From: Wallemia ichthyophaga EXF-994 | Taxonomy: Eukaryota > Basidiomycota > Wallemiomycetes > Wallemiales > Wallemiaceae | Assembly: GCF_000400465.1 (NCBI RefSeq) | Contig: NW_008806283.1 | Coordinates: 366,570-430,569 of the forward strand | Reading direction: 5' to 3' | DNA length: 64,000 bases | Shown: positions 42,008-53,671 of the stretch, piece by piece | Position numbering within the stretch: position 1 is the first letter of the stretch | Layout: every line of letters begins with the position of its first letter | Notes under the pieces: generated by a model | Told to the model about the DNA's origin: nothing | The model's database searches: none | Seen by the model: only the letters and a program-made list of their open reading frames with translations | Made by a program: the position numbers and the translations under genes

Positions 42008-43628
42008 ATGGCTGAGAATGCAAGCCACAGCCAGGAGATAGAAGCGGGCGAGGAGAGTGGTATAGCGGAGCCCGACCAGGACCAGGAGCGGTCAAAGGAG
42101 CCGACGACAGAGCGAGATCAGAAGGCAGAGCACACACAGCACGCAGCAGACAATGATAGCATCAGCAATACCACCAACGACAGCACCAGTAATACCACGA
42201 ACGGCACCACCACCACGACGACCACCACAACGAATGCCGCCTTGCAAGCGCAACTGTCCGCTCTTCAAAGCGACAAGAACAAGCTCGAAGCACAATACCG
42301 GAGTCTATTAGGCAAGTTATCGAGTATGCGCGATACGCTCGGGTCGAAGCTCCAAGAAGACGCCGAGGAGCTAGACCGGCGCGAGGCACAGATAGCGGAG
42401 CTGCAGACGGGGCTAAATGTGGAGCAAGAGCGAGCGTCAACAGCTGAGCGGCAGCTGCGGGAGGAAGAGGACCGCAGTGCCGGTCTAGCGAGTGAAGTGG
42501 GAGTATTGCGCTCGCGTATCTCCTCTGCGGACAGAACGGCTCAGGAGGCGGCAGAGGCGGGCGCCCATGAGTCTGCTTCCCTTCACCGGAGACTACGCGA
42601 GATGGAGGCTCATCTCGATCGCACTAAGGCTGAGAAAGAACATTGGCAAGCTCTCGCTGATGAGGAGCACTTCAGAGCTGAGCAAGCAGAAGAGGCAGGC
42701 AGTGAGGCTCACCTGCTCCTCGACTCGCGCACGAAGGAGTTGGACGCGGCGGGCGTTAAACTCGCTGATTGCTCAGCAGCTCAAAGGAACGTTGAAGGTC
42801 TCCTTAGTGAGGCGCAGATGGGTGCGTTGATGTTTGAATAGAATTCGTCTTGCTCACCTCATCATCCCCCTCAAAGCTAATCAGAAGGAGTTTGACGAGA
42901 TGAAACATCACTATGAGGCTCAGATACGTGGATTAATGGAGAAGAGTGAAGATGACGCGCGACAAGCGGCAGATGCCAAGGTGAATAGCGCGGTTAAGGC
43001 TACGTTTCCCTATCTAACACTAAACACAACATACAGGCCAGTTTAGAGATATTCAGACAAGACGCTGAGCGGACACCTGGGCTGGAGCAGGAGAGCAAAG
43101 AGAAGACGCTTCTAATAGGGAAAGTGAGGCATGAGGGTGAGTATTTAATTACGAAGAGGCAGCTCTTGCTAACCAACTCCAGCTGTCATTCTCAATGAAC
43201 ATCTCACAGAAGCACTGAAGAGACTGAAAGAATACAACACGTCAGACAGCGTGGATCGCCAACTAATATCGAACATCCTCCTCCAGTTCGTCACAACGCC
43301 GAGAAGCGACGGGAAGCGATTTGAGATGCTCACTTTGCTCGGGTCGATACTGAATTGGAATCAGTATGAGAGAGAGCAAGCGGGAATTGTCAGAGGTGGT
43401 AGTGGAAGGTATAACAACCCATCTCTACCGAGCTCACCGTCATCGAGCTACTTGAATAGCGCTTTTCGCAGCCCCGCGAACCACGATAACGCTTCGTTCG
43501 GCCAGCTGTTTGTAGAGTTCCTGCTGAATGAGGCGGGTGATGCACACGAAGAGACAGAGAAAGAAGAAAAGGATATAGGAAAACGTCCAAGAGGATCAAG
43601 TCATGTAGAGCGAAGAGAGAATGAATAA
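42008..43628 (+). CDS. RUD3: Golgi coiled-coil protein with GRAB domain, Rud3-like
   Basis: Tether of the cis-Golgi, related to GMAP-210. Exons 42008-42821, 42877-42980, 43037-43136, 43183-43628; 487 residues. An acidic Ser/Thr/Asn-rich N-terminus is followed by about 250 residues of coiled coil. The C-terminal GRAB domain, which binds Arf1 in this family, contains LLIGKVRHEAVILNEHL, EALKRLKEYN and VDRQLISNILLQFVTTPRSD, then RFEMLTLLGSILNWNQYERE. A poly-Thr run lies near residue 65. A polar tail follows. Confidence 0.85.
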
Positions 43629-43706
43629 AAGAAAAGGGAATTGTGCGTGTATTTGAGTGTGTTTAGTGAGATTAAATAATCCTCTGCCCCTTACAACACC
43701 ACCATC

Positions 43707-44510
43707 ATGGCACTCACGCTGAATACACCGTCACTGTACATCGACGACCAAATCAGAGACTGGGTGTTATTTCCAATTACGCTGGTAATGATATTAGTCG
43801 GGCTGCTGAGGCATTATGTGGTGCAGCTGCTAGGCGGGAAGGGGAAGAAGCAAGAAGTGAAGGGAATAAGGGAGCAGCGTGCTCTGATGCGCTCAGCGAT
43901 GCTGCGTAAGAATGGTGGAGTTCTTACGCCTACAGCCTTCTTCAAGCGCAAGCAGTTTCTTATAGAAGCGTTTAAACAGGGCAGCTATCTCAAGCAGGCA
44001 CCACCGAAAGACGGCGAACAGCAACACCCACCAAACCCATTAAACGACCCAGAACAGATGGACAGCATGATGGATGGAATGAAAAAGCAGATGGTTATGT
44101 TCATTCCTCAAACAGTAATTATGGGCTGGATAAACTCATTTTTCAGCGGATTTATACTGATTAAGCTGCCATTCCCATTGACTAGAGGGTTCAAGAGTAT
44201 GTTGCAGAGGGGAATAATGACAGATGATATGCCTGCTAGCTATGTGAGCAGTATCAGCTGGTACTTTCTCAATTTATTCGGGTTAAATAGCGTATTGAGG
44301 TTGATACTAGGCGAGGGGAACCACGCAGATGGAGTTAGAGATATGCAGACAGCTGCTCAGCTCGCAGGGACTTCGAGCCAGCCGAATCCGATGCAGAACC
44401 AGGATATGAACAAGGTGTTCAAGGCGGAGATAGATAATCTCGAGCTATGTGAGCCTAAATTTATGATGAGTGGTGTAGGAAATAGAGTGCTAGAAAAGTA
44501 TAATGGATAG
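43707..44510 (+). CDS. EMC3: ER membrane protein complex subunit 3
   Basis: Single-exon gene, 267 residues, of the YidC/Oxa1-related insertase fold. The start ALTLNTPSLYIDDQIRDWVL, the cytosolic helical region IREQRALMRSAMLRKNGG, and PQTVIMGWINSFFSGFI are family hallmarks. KLPFPLTRGFKSMLQRGI then SWYFLNLFGLNSVLRLIL gives the last membrane helices. It should insert tail-anchored and multipass proteins as part of the EMC. The C-terminal ELCEPKFMMSG matches the conserved end. Confidence 0.95.
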   Translation: MALTLNTPSLYIDDQIRDWVLFPITLVMILVGLLRHYVVQLLGGKGKKQEVKGIREQRALMRSAMLRKNGGVLTPTAFFKRKQFLIEAFKQGSYLKQAPPKDGEQQHPPNPLNDPEQMDSMMDGMKKQMVMFIPQTVIMGWINSFFSGFILIKLPFPLTRGFKSMLQRGIMTDDMPASYVSSISWYFLNLFGLNSVLRLILGEGNHADGVRDMQTAAQLAGTSSQPNPMQNQDMNKVFKAEIDNLELCEPKFMMSGVGNRVLEKYNG

Positions 44511-44557
44511 TATTCATTGGGATTTGTTGCAAGTTTGTAGGTTGATTTGGGTGTGTC

Positions 44558-45091
44558 ATGGCAGAGTCAGCAGATAAAGTGGGCCAAGTGGAGCAAGTGG
44601 AGCAGCCATCGGAGCCATTGCAGCCAGAACAAGCATACACACACACACAGCTACAGCAACACACTCAACAACCCCCTAAACCCAGAAGAAATCTCAGAAA
44701 AACTAAAGAAGAAGACAGCGGAGGTATCGACAAGTTTGAGCTACCAAAAAGCACAGTCACGAAGCTAGCTAAAGAGGGAGTGCCGGATGGTGCCAAATTT
44801 CAGAAAGACACGCTACTAGCTATACAAAAGAGTAGCTCCGTCTTTATAAACTGGCTGGCTTCGTCGGCACAGGAGAAGGCACACGATAAGAAGAACAAGA
44901 CTATAAACGCAGAGAATGTTTTTGCGGCTGTCAAGGAGATGGAATTGGGTGGTGAGCTGGATGAGTTGCTTAACGATGAGTTGGCAGCGTACAGGGAGAT
45001 ACAAAGCACAGGCAGGAAGAAAGATAATGAGCAAGAAGAGCAAGATGTACAAGATACAAACGAATTTGATCCTAGTGTAATTGAAGAATAA
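44558..45091 (+). CDS. DPB4: Histone-fold subunit of DNA polymerase epsilon / chromatin-accessibility complex
   Basis: Single exon, 177 residues. After a Gln/Glu/His-rich N-terminus, the histone fold runs FELPKSTVTKLAKEGVPDG, FQKDTLLAIQKSSSVFINWL, KKNKTINAENVFAAVKEMEL. This is the Dpb4/POLE3 (CHRAC) type. The acidic, Gln/Glu-rich tail is also typical. It starts 47 bp after the EMC3 stop, so its promoter lies within or very near EMC3. Confidence 0.9.
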   Translation: MAESADKVGQVEQVEQPSEPLQPEQAYTHTQLQQHTQQPPKPRRNLRKTKEEDSGGIDKFELPKSTVTKLAKEGVPDGAKFQKDTLLAIQKSSSVFINWLASSAQEKAHDKKNKTINAENVFAAVKEMELGGELDELLNDELAAYREIQSTGRKKDNEQEEQDVQDTNEFDPSVIEE

Positions 45092-45222
45092 TCTTTATAT
45101 TTTATATTTGAATTGGCATGAATCCCATTTGAATTATCCGTGCGTGCCCCTTGTACAGTCACATACCGAATAAAAAAGTGAGTCTTGTATGCGCGTGTCA
45201 AAGCCCTCTTTAAACCACTCCA

Positions 45223-46369
45223 GTGATGGCATCTGCAAGAAGAGGACGTAAGAGCGTAAAGAAGGGACTGCAGTTCACAGTTATGGTTGTTGGCGCCAGT
45301 GGCACTGGCCGCACGACGTTCGTCAACACTCTGTGTGAATCTGAGGTGCTTCCGCACAAGCCAAATGACAGCCCAGAAACTGCTCACATCGAAGAAGGCA
45401 TCAAGATTAAGCCACTCACCGTTGAACTCGATGAAGAGGGCTTTAGAATCGCTCTCACCATCGTAGACACTCCTGGGTTCGGCGACAACATCAACAACGA
45501 ATCTAACTTCCAGGAAATTGTTGGTTACCTTGAACGCCAATACGATGACATTCTCGCTGAGGAGTCGCGTATCAAGCGTAACCCACGCTTCCGTGACAAC
45601 AGAGTTCATGCTCTTCTCTACTTTATTCCTCCAACTGGTCACTCTCTCAGGGAAATGGATATTGAACTCATGCGCAAACTCTCCCCACGCGTTAATGTCA
45701 TTCCTGTAGTCGGCAAAGCTGATTCGTTGACACCTTCAGAACTGAAAAATTTCAAAAAACGCGTCATGGAGGATATCGAACATTACGAAATACCCATCTA
45801 CTCATTCCCATATGATGTTGAGGAGGATGACGAGGATACGGTGATGGATAATTCCGAGTTGAGGGTGAGTTTTGATGTTTGAAGAGAGGTGTCTTACTCA
45901 CTCATGCACACACCAGGCTATGCTCCCATTTGCCATTGTCGGTTCAGAAGAGGAAATGACGATTGATGGCGAGGTCGTAAGAGCGCGTCGCTATCCTTGG
46001 GGAATAGTCAATGTAGACGATCCCGCTCATTCGGACTTTTCGAGATTAAGATCAGCGCTGCTCAGCTCGCATCTCACAGATCTCAAAGAAATCACACACG
46101 ATTTCCTCTACGAGAACTACCGTACTGAGAAGCTGTCGCGTGGGGGCGGTGAATATGGCTCACACTACCCTATTGGTAACTCATCGTCTATGGGCTCTAA
46201 CCAGAACAGCGGCGAGGATCCAGAGGGTGTGCGTCACAAAGAGGAGCAGCTGCGTAGAGAAGAGGATAAGTTTAGAGAGATTGAGCTGCGCGTCCAGCGT
46301 GAAATTGCTGAAAAGAGAGCTGAACTCGCTGCCAAGGAGGAGAATCTCCGTCATCTCGGTGTGGCTTGA
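45223..46369 (+). CDS. CDC11: Septin, Cdc11-like
   Basis: GTP-binding filament protein of the bud neck or hyphal septum. Exons 45223-45864 and 45917-46369; 364 residues. G1 is GASGTGRT (residues 23-30), G3 is DTPGFGD and G4 is VVGKADSLTP. The septin-unique element around RRYPWGIVNV is present, and the C-terminal coiled coil is HKEEQLRREEDKFREIEL. The N-terminus RRGRKSVKKGLQFTVMVVG resembles the polybasic start of Cdc11. Assignment to the Cdc11 group rests on the G1 variant GRT and this start. Confidence 0.88.
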
Positions 46370-46462
46370 AGGTAGGTAGTTAATGAAGTAGCTTATGATA
46401 AATAAACAAGATGAATTGTAAAGAAATGAATCATATTCTATACCCAAGATAAGACAAAACAA

Positions 46463-47395
46463 TCAGATTAGGCTGCCGCTAATTTCCATCTCTATAGCCT
46501 TGGGGGTGAGACCGAGACGAGGCAAAACACTTTGATAACGTGTATCAGACAGGGTTTTGAGGTACTTGAGGAGTTTTGCACGGTGGTGAACGAGTTGAGA
46601 GAGAGAGCGCTTGTTTTGAGTGTCTCTAGGATTGAGTTGGAGGTGAGTGACCAAGCTTCTTATCCTGGTAGTGAGAATAGCCGCCTGTACTTCGACTTTT
46701 CCTGAGTCACCTTGGTGTGTAGGTTGAGTTGAGTTGCCGTTAACATGGCCATCACCAAAAGCAGTGATACATCTACGGATATTCTCCAGCATGATGCCTT
46801 TAGCGGATGAGTTCCTGAGGTCGATAAGGCGGCTGAAAGTTTCTAATTTGATGCGCTCGTGCTCAACGACAGTCTCGATATCAATGTCAGAGAGGAGGCT
46901 GTTTGATTGAGTTTTCCTCTGTGCAGAGAGAGAAGGGAGGGTTTTGAATATGGACAAGAGGTCCTCAGAGCGCATTGGGGTGTTGAGCAGCTTAGGGATT
47001 TCAATACCGGGGAAGGCGTCATTAGGGTCGTCTGGAACGCCAGTCAAGTGAGAGAGGGGAGCTCTGCCAGATACGCCATTGACGTTACTGTACACTTGCT
47101 CAGGTGTCAGAACAATCTGAGCGAGTTGGGAGTTGTTCCAAATGTCTTCTTCACCCGATCGATAGCCAAGTGCAGGTGAAGGGAGGTTTGAGTGTTGAGC
47201 ATCTACCACCGATTGCTTCCGAGAGATGTTCACCTTCTTCTTCAGCCTCGAAGATTGTTTGCGCTTGCTAACGAGATTAACAGCGCTTGTTGTGAGGGTG
47301 CGGTGAGTGTTGGCTGGGAATGGCTGGTGAGAGGTGGTTGAATAAGGGGTAGAGTACTAACGCTGTGATTGAGCCAGTTTGAATACGCTCAACAT
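46463..47395 (-). CDS. MRPS28: Mitochondrial ribosomal protein uS15m
   Basis: Exons 47362-47395 and 46463-47313; 294 residues. The N-terminus MLSVFKLAQSQPNTHR followed by KRKQSSRLKKK is a mitochondrial targeting sequence; the acceptor must be the second CAG of the intron to keep it in frame. The uS15 core is near the C-terminus: AAILTTRIRSLVTHLQL, RDTQNKRSLSQLVHHRAKLL and RYQSVLPRLGL. The first 170 residues are an extension typical of fungal mitoribosomal uS15. The start is 67 bp from that of the divergent helicase gene. Confidence 0.88.
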
Positions 47396-47462
47396 TTTAT
47401 ATTATTTTGAATTTATTTCTTGGTCGTTGGAGTACAAGATGCTTCTTCCTCCTTAGTTGTGT

Positions 47463-50400
47463 ATGTCCAAGAGGAGCCTCGATTCTTTAGCCAGTTTCTC
47501 CAATAAATCAACAAAGATGAGCGTGAACAGCAATCACAACAGCAATCACATGGCACACCACGCTAATCAATGGCGTACATCTTCGAATCAGCAGCAGCCA
47601 CAACAACCACAGCAATCACAGCAAACACGAAAGCCATACTCCCTCCCTGGTCTAATCCGCAAGAAGAAATTCATTGAAAACTCGTATCCTGGCATATCTC
47701 TCCCCCCTCAAATCTCCCAGAATCCTAAATCTCCAATCGCTAACTACGTTTCTCTCAAGTGGGGCTATCAGCCATCCTACCAGACTGTAAAGTGTCTTAT
47801 CGAAGGCCAACAGAGGTATAGGTGCGTCTAATCTACTGCAATATCTGCCCCGCTAAATTTTCATTTTTTTCACAATTAGGTCATTCGTTCTGGCTGATCA
47901 ATTGCCTGATAGGAATGTTGAAGGCTGCGGTGATGACGTTGTTGCTAAGACTTCTGAGCAGCTCGCTGCTTTGGACGCTCTCTATCAGCTTCAAGCGTTG
48001 GGTCTACTTGAGAAGCCAGAGACTCAAGTTCAGCCTCAGTCTCAACCCCAAGCAAAACAATTCCATCACTTCTTATCTGACGGCGCCACTGGTTTGGATT
48101 TCGAGCTCTCAAAGAGATTTATCGACTTCTACTGCCAGAAGTTCAATATGCGTCACTTTGCAGACGCCTATCAAAAGTACTCTTCTAGCACAAAAAGTAA
48201 GAAGAAGCACTCCGATGGCTGGGAATGTGTTATCGTCATTGCCAATCTTTCCATGGGCAGCGCAAAGCACTCCAATAAGAGGCAGGCTACGCAACTAGCC
48301 TATATTGATGCTACAAAGTATCTCGAAAAGTGCGACAATGGTTTGTGGCTCGAATTTGAACAATCCATTAAGGGTGAAAAGGCCGATAAGGCTGAGAAGG
48401 CTGCTATGGAAGCACACAAAGGTGCAACCTTATCCTACCAAGCTTCCAATAAGGTACAAGAAATACTCAACAACATCATCGACGATACAAAATCTTCGAA
48501 ATTGTACTCAAAACGTCCATATAATGATGAAGACGATGATATCACTACCCGTCCATCCACACCAACATCTCTCACTAACCCTGCTTCCAAGAAACAATTC
48601 AAACCACGTAGAGCTCCTGCTAAACGTCACTTGGAGAATAAATCTCTCTCAATGTCCAAGGACCTTGAGTTCTACAATACAAACCAGCAATTCGAAAAGA
48701 TTCGCCAGCAGAGAGCTTCACTGCCTATCTTCACTCAAGCAGAGGAGGTTGTGAAAAGCGTTAATGAAAACATGATTACTGTACTCATGGCCGCCACTGG
48801 TTCAGGCAAGACTACTCAGATGCCCCAGCTCCTCCTCGACGACGCTATCCAGCATGGTAGAGGTGGCAAGTGTAACATTCTCTGCACCCAGCCAAGACGT
48901 ATTGCTGCCATCTCTGTTGCTCAAAGAGTCGCTGCTGAGCGTGGTGAGAAGCTCGGCAAAAGAGTTGGCTACCAGGTGCGTTTTGAATCAAAGAAAGCTG
49001 AACCTCATGGTTCCATCAATTTTTGCACCACTGGTGTCTTCCTCAGACGTATGCAGTCCGCTCTAGAAGAGAGTGAGAGTGTTGATTCTAATGCTGAAGG
49101 AGATGCTCAGAGGTATGGCCTACTCGACGAAATTACTCATGTTGTCGTCGATGAGGTTCACGAACGTGATATTGATACCGACCTCACTCTCGTTGTGCTC
49201 AAGCGTCTTATCGCCGATCGTCAAGCAAGGGGGAAGCCACTCAAGGTTATTCTCATGTCAGCTACCATAGACTCCGATCTCTTCCAAAACTACTTTGCTT
49301 CTGTCAACAACGGCGTACCTGCCCCAGTTGCTGATATACCTGGACGCTCTTACCCGGTGACAAAACACTTCCTCGACGACTATCTCGAGGATCTCAAGGC
49401 AGTGCCCGAAAGAGAAGGTGGCTGGGTGTGGAGAGAGAAGAATGTCAATGAGTACATGAGAAATGAGTTTAGAAGTGAAGTCGGTGGAGATGAAATTGAA
49501 ATACCATACCCACTCGTAGCTTTAACGATTGCACATGTTTTGAGCTTCTCGCGCAACGCTGACGGCCATCTGCTCATCTTCTTGCCTGGTTGGGATGAGA
49601 TTAAGGCTGTGCAGACTATTCTGGAAGAGCAGCAACTCTGCGGTATAAACTTCAACGACTCTTCCAAATACTCAATTCACGTGCTGCACTCATCGGTGCC
49701 TGTCCAAGAGCAACAGAAGATTTTTGAGCCGTGTGAAGACGGTATCAGGAGGATTATTCTTTCAACAAACGTCGCTGAAACGTCAGTTACCATTCCTGAC
49801 GTAGTTTACGTCGTTGATGCGGCCAGAGTCAAGGAGAAGAGATACGATGCGGAGCGTCACATGAGTCAGCTAGTATCGGCGTGGGTCGGCAAGTCCAACC
49901 TCAACCAGCGCGCCGGTAGGGCCGGTAGACACCGTGAGGGAGAGTACTATGGTGTTCTGTCCAAGCGCAGGTATGAGTCGTTAGCAGCACACCAGACTGT
50001 CGAGATGAAGAGGGTAGATTTGAGCGAGGTAGTGCTTCGCGTGAAAGCGCTTAACTTCCCCGGTCTCGAAGTCGAGGATGTGCTAGCGCAGGCGATCGAG
50101 CCACCAGCTCCCGAAAGGGTGAAGTTGGCGCTCGATAGGCTCTATCTGATCGGAGCAATTAATAAGAAGAAGGAGCTTACGTCGCTTGGTAAGGTGTTGC
50201 TCCAGCTGCCGATTGAAGCGCCTATCGGCAAACTGATACTATATGCGACCTTTTTCAGATGTCTCGATCCTGCACTCACTCTCGCTGCTATTCTCACCAA
50301 CCGGGATCCGTTCGTCGCACCGCTTGATCACCGCGCAGAAGCCAATGCGGCGAAGCAGAAATGGAGTCGGTTGGAGTACAAGAGCGACCCGTTCACCATC

Positions 50401-51718
50401 CTCAATGCATACGAAGCGTGGTGGGCGCTGCATAGCGCTGGGCGCCACTCGCAGGCGTGGGACTTTGTCAACGAGAATTTCCTCTCGCGTGCCACTCTCT
50501 TGCAGATCAGACAGGTCAAGGAGCATCTCTACAAGTCGCTCGAAAGTCTCAAGCTGACTGACTTCATGACGGCTGATCCTGCACTCAACAAGTCCAAGAT
50601 CGGTGCTGAGAAGTTGCGCGCGAGGAGAGGAGAGTTGATTGTACCGGAGTATCTCAATACTAACGCTCGCTCTAAACCCCTCCTCGCGGCTCTCATCGCT
50701 ATGTCATGCTCACCTAACTTTGCTCTCAGGACGGGCGATCGCAATCATCGCATGGCAGCTGAAAAGGTGCGTGGGGTTGTATGGTATGGTATTTCACTAA
50801 CATAATTACAATCTACAGAGCGTATTCATTCACAGCTCTTCCGTTCTCCATCCTAGAAACGAAAAGGATGAAGTAGCCTACAAGAAGCAGATGGATCATT
50901 TCAACAAGCACATTGTCTCCTTCCAAGAAAAAACAAAGAATATCTCCAACCTCTCAGCAGGTCCTGGTGGGAAGGAGCCGCAAGTGATGTTGCGGATGTG
51001 TACGCGACTCGACTTGATGGTGTATGCCATATTCGGCGCAGCGGAGATCAAGCTGGATGACTACAGCGGGGACTATGTGCTAGATGACTGGGTGACGCTG
51101 TTCGGAGGTGAGTGACAGGAGTGCTGAAGTTTGTTTAATTTACTAAACCTTGTCACAGCCACACCTCAACTCGAATCACTGCGCAGACTTAAGGCAATGG
51201 TGCACTCGTGCATGTTGCGCGCATTCGAAGGTGTACACGCGGGTAGTGCACTCGAGCAGACGGAGATGTACAATGACGAAGAGGTGTATAAGCTCGATAA
51301 CATGCTGCTCCTTCAGAGTGAAGAAGAGGCTGAACAGAGCAACGAGGAGAAACTGTCACCCAAGGAGCAGGTGGAGCTTGATGTGATGGCTAACAATGTC
51401 GTCTTCCTGTTGAACCAGTTTGCAAACGATAAGGCCGAGCTGGAGGGTAAGGTATTGCGCAAACATGCTCCCTCGGCAGGCAAGAAGAATGCTTCTAGTA
51501 GTAGTTACGGTAATGGTAATGGTAATGGCAATGGTAACGGTAATGGTGGCTTCGGTATCAAGCAAATACTGAAAAGATCTGCCCCATCTGCTTCCAGCTA
51601 TAGCAGCAGACAGCCTAGTAGTGCGAGCAGTAGCAATATTAGCAGGGAGACAAGCAGAAGCAATAGCAGACCAGCAGCTACAGGTTCTCGAGGAGTGGAA
51701 GCCTCTAGGTGGAGATAG
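47463..51718 (+). CDS. DEAH/DExH-box RNA helicase with dsRBD-like N-terminus (DHX9/DHX36-like)
   Basis: Exons 47463-47821, 47880-50766, 50819-51107, 51159-51718; 1364 residues. Two dsRBD-like segments (about 85-165 and 185-275) precede the helicase. Motif I is AATGSGKTTQMPQ near residue 425, II is DEVHERD, III is SAT, and VI is NQRAGRAGRHREGEYY. The HA2/OB domains follow with VLEHPRN-type VLHPRNEKDE. The C-terminus has an Asn-Gly repeat and Ser-rich tail. The ATG at 47463 is the first in frame; 47517 is an alternative. The profile fits RNA helicase A/DHX36-type fungal proteins such as YLR419W or Ucp12; a specific orthologue cannot be set by eye. Confidence 0.85.
51508..51549. repeat. GGTAAT tandem repeat encoding (Gly-Asn)n
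   Basis: Seven or so units of GGTAAT (with single substitutions) inside the last exon of the helicase gene, encoding an alternating Gly-Asn tract before GGFG. It is probably length-variable in whole codons. Confidence 0.8.
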
Positions 51719-51876
51719 ATGTATACAGAAGTATAAAATGTGATGATTAATAGATTTATTTAAATATTCTTATCTTTGCATTTGTCGCGTGTTGACATTG
51801 GCTGTACTGTACGCCCACGCCTCTCTCGCTCCACTCACACTCTCACGCCTCGCGCGCCTCTGTCGGAGATGCAGTG

Positions 51877-53403
51877 ATGCAACAGCAAAACAAAATCAGC
51901 GAAAGAATACAAGCGCTGGAGCAGTCGACGCAGTTGTCGCAGTATGCATCAGTGCGCCAGCGGACAGCGCAGTCGCGACAGAATGCATACACAGCGCAGG
52001 CCATAGACAGCAGACTGTCCGTCAAGGGACGTGCAGCGCGCTTCTCGCAATTCGACACAGGCAAGCCATTGGAACCTGTGAGGCAGAACAGTGTAAGTGG
52101 AGGTGGACAGATTATTGGCAATAGGATACCCAGAGTCAGTGTCGGTGAGGGTGGTGCGGGGGTTGCAGGTGGTGTAGGTGGTGCGCAATTAGGTGTGCAG
52201 GCTCACAGGAGCATCAGCGCGGGACCAGCTGGAGCTAGTGTCAATAACCCCGGCGATCACACCTCTACACACTCTCCAACCGCCTCACAGCGCAGGAGGT
52301 CAGAGGATATCGCTGTATTGAGTGGCTCGCGCCTTTCAATAATGTCCGATCAGAGCTCTCAGTCGATGCCAACGTGGCAGAGTCCTGCTAAGGTGCTTGG
52401 CGCCGAGGAGCAGCGCGAAAGAGAGACAGACAGAGTGGAGACAATAGGGATGGATAAGGTGGATGAAGCGGCAGGATTAGCCAAAATAGATACAAAAACC
52501 AGCAATCAAAATCAAAATCAAAGTCGCAATCACAGCTGCAGACGCAAACCACTGCCATCATTCGTTGTGCGTGAGAGAGAAGAGCATTTTGATAAGGAAG
52601 CGACATTCCCCAACGAAACAGACAACGGGTGGAACTATATAGCGACAAATAAATCAAAACAGTCCGACTCAGATGCCAAGGCACACGCCCAAAAAGAAAC
52701 AGAATTAGCGCAAGCAGAAGACTTCGGTCCATCGATACCACTGGAAGAACGCTTCAACTTTATATCCCTCACTGAACCACCTGCGATATCAAAGCTTGAG
52801 CCTAAGTTGATTGGTAATCACAGCAATGACAACAGCTATGACAAGATAATACCCAATAAAAGACCGCATAACACAAGTGCAGCCGGTGATTGGAGATCAC
52901 CGCATAAAGCAAGATTGTCGACTTCAGCAGACTCAATCGCCGGCTCAACTAAATCCACTTTCAAGAGCTCAATGGGCAGGATATTTAAAGGAAGGATGTT
53001 TAGGAGAAGAAAGACGCTCGAGGGCGTGCAGATAAATACATCGCAAAGTGATATCCCACCACTGCCTACGAGCTTCAGTCAGACTTTGCCGGCAGTGAGG
53101 AGCATTGAGCCAATGAAGATCGACCTACCTACAGCCGAGGATATTGATCAGCGCGAGGAGAATGGGAAGAGGGAGGAGAGGCGGAGCCGCGAGAGAAAGG
53201 AGGAGATGGTTAGGAATAGGATGGTGCAGGAGGAGCGCTTGCGCAAGATAAAGGAAGCTGAGCAGCGGCGTAAGCAGGAGAAAGTGAGACATGAGAAGAT
53301 AAAAGAAGATGAGACCAAACAAGAGAAGAGAAATCGAGAAAAGGAAATAGCGATTGAGGATGCTGATTGGGCAACTGCTGTGATCAGGGAGTATGGAGAG
53401 TGA
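51877..53403 (+). CDS. Large disordered, basic coiled-coil protein of unknown function
   Basis: One open frame of 508 residues from the ATG at 51877. The first 40 residues (QQQNKISERIQALEQSTQ) look like a short coiled coil. The middle is Ser/Gln/Asn/Gly-rich and probably disordered. Residues about 360-375 are very basic (GRIFKGRMFRRRKT). The last 90 are a strongly charged helix (REERRSRERKEEMVRN and similar). No family is recognised. The stop lies in GGAGAGTGAGAT, which is also a good splice donor, so a further 3' exon cannot be excluded. Confidence 0.6.
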   Translation: MQQQNKISERIQALEQSTQLSQYASVRQRTAQSRQNAYTAQAIDSRLSVKGRAARFSQFDTGKPLEPVRQNSVSGGGQIIGNRIPRVSVGEGGAGVAGGVGGAQLGVQAHRSISAGPAGASVNNPGDHTSTHSPTASQRRRSEDIAVLSGSRLSIMSDQSSQSMPTWQSPAKVLGAEEQRERETDRVETIGMDKVDEAAGLAKIDTKTSNQNQNQSRNHSCRRKPLPSFVVREREEHFDKEATFPNETDNGWNYIATNKSKQSDSDAKAHAQKETELAQAEDFGPSIPLEERFNFISLTEPPAISKLEPKLIGNHSNDNSYDKIIPNKRPHNTSAAGDWRSPHKARLSTSADSIAGSTKSTFKSSMGRIFKGRMFRRRKTLEGVQINTSQSDIPPLPTSFSQTLPAVRSIEPMKIDLPTAEDIDQREENGKREERRSRERKEEMVRNRMVQEERLRKIKEAEQRRKQEKVRHEKIKEDETKQEKRNREKEIAIEDADWATAVIREYGE

Positions 53404-53671
53404 GATTAGTGGGGGTGTTTAGGAGGGAGGGCGTTTAGTGTTGGTCTAGCAAGACAATAGGCGATCGTAGGGAACATAACTTTTTTTTTAACCTTGGAAA
53501 GACAGGAAAACCTTCATTCTTTTACACTTATCAACATATTTGCGTTATCCTCATTCACTCATTATACCACAACGCATATACTCAAAGAATTCATATTACA
53601 TTTACATTGATACGAAATTTAGTCATACAAATGTGTTTACCGTGTATGTCTTACTAACAGCGACTACCCCA

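Noticed and set aside
43390-43599. Minus-strand frames opposite RUD3
   Set aside because: Shadows of the coiled-coil and GRAB codons with no motif.
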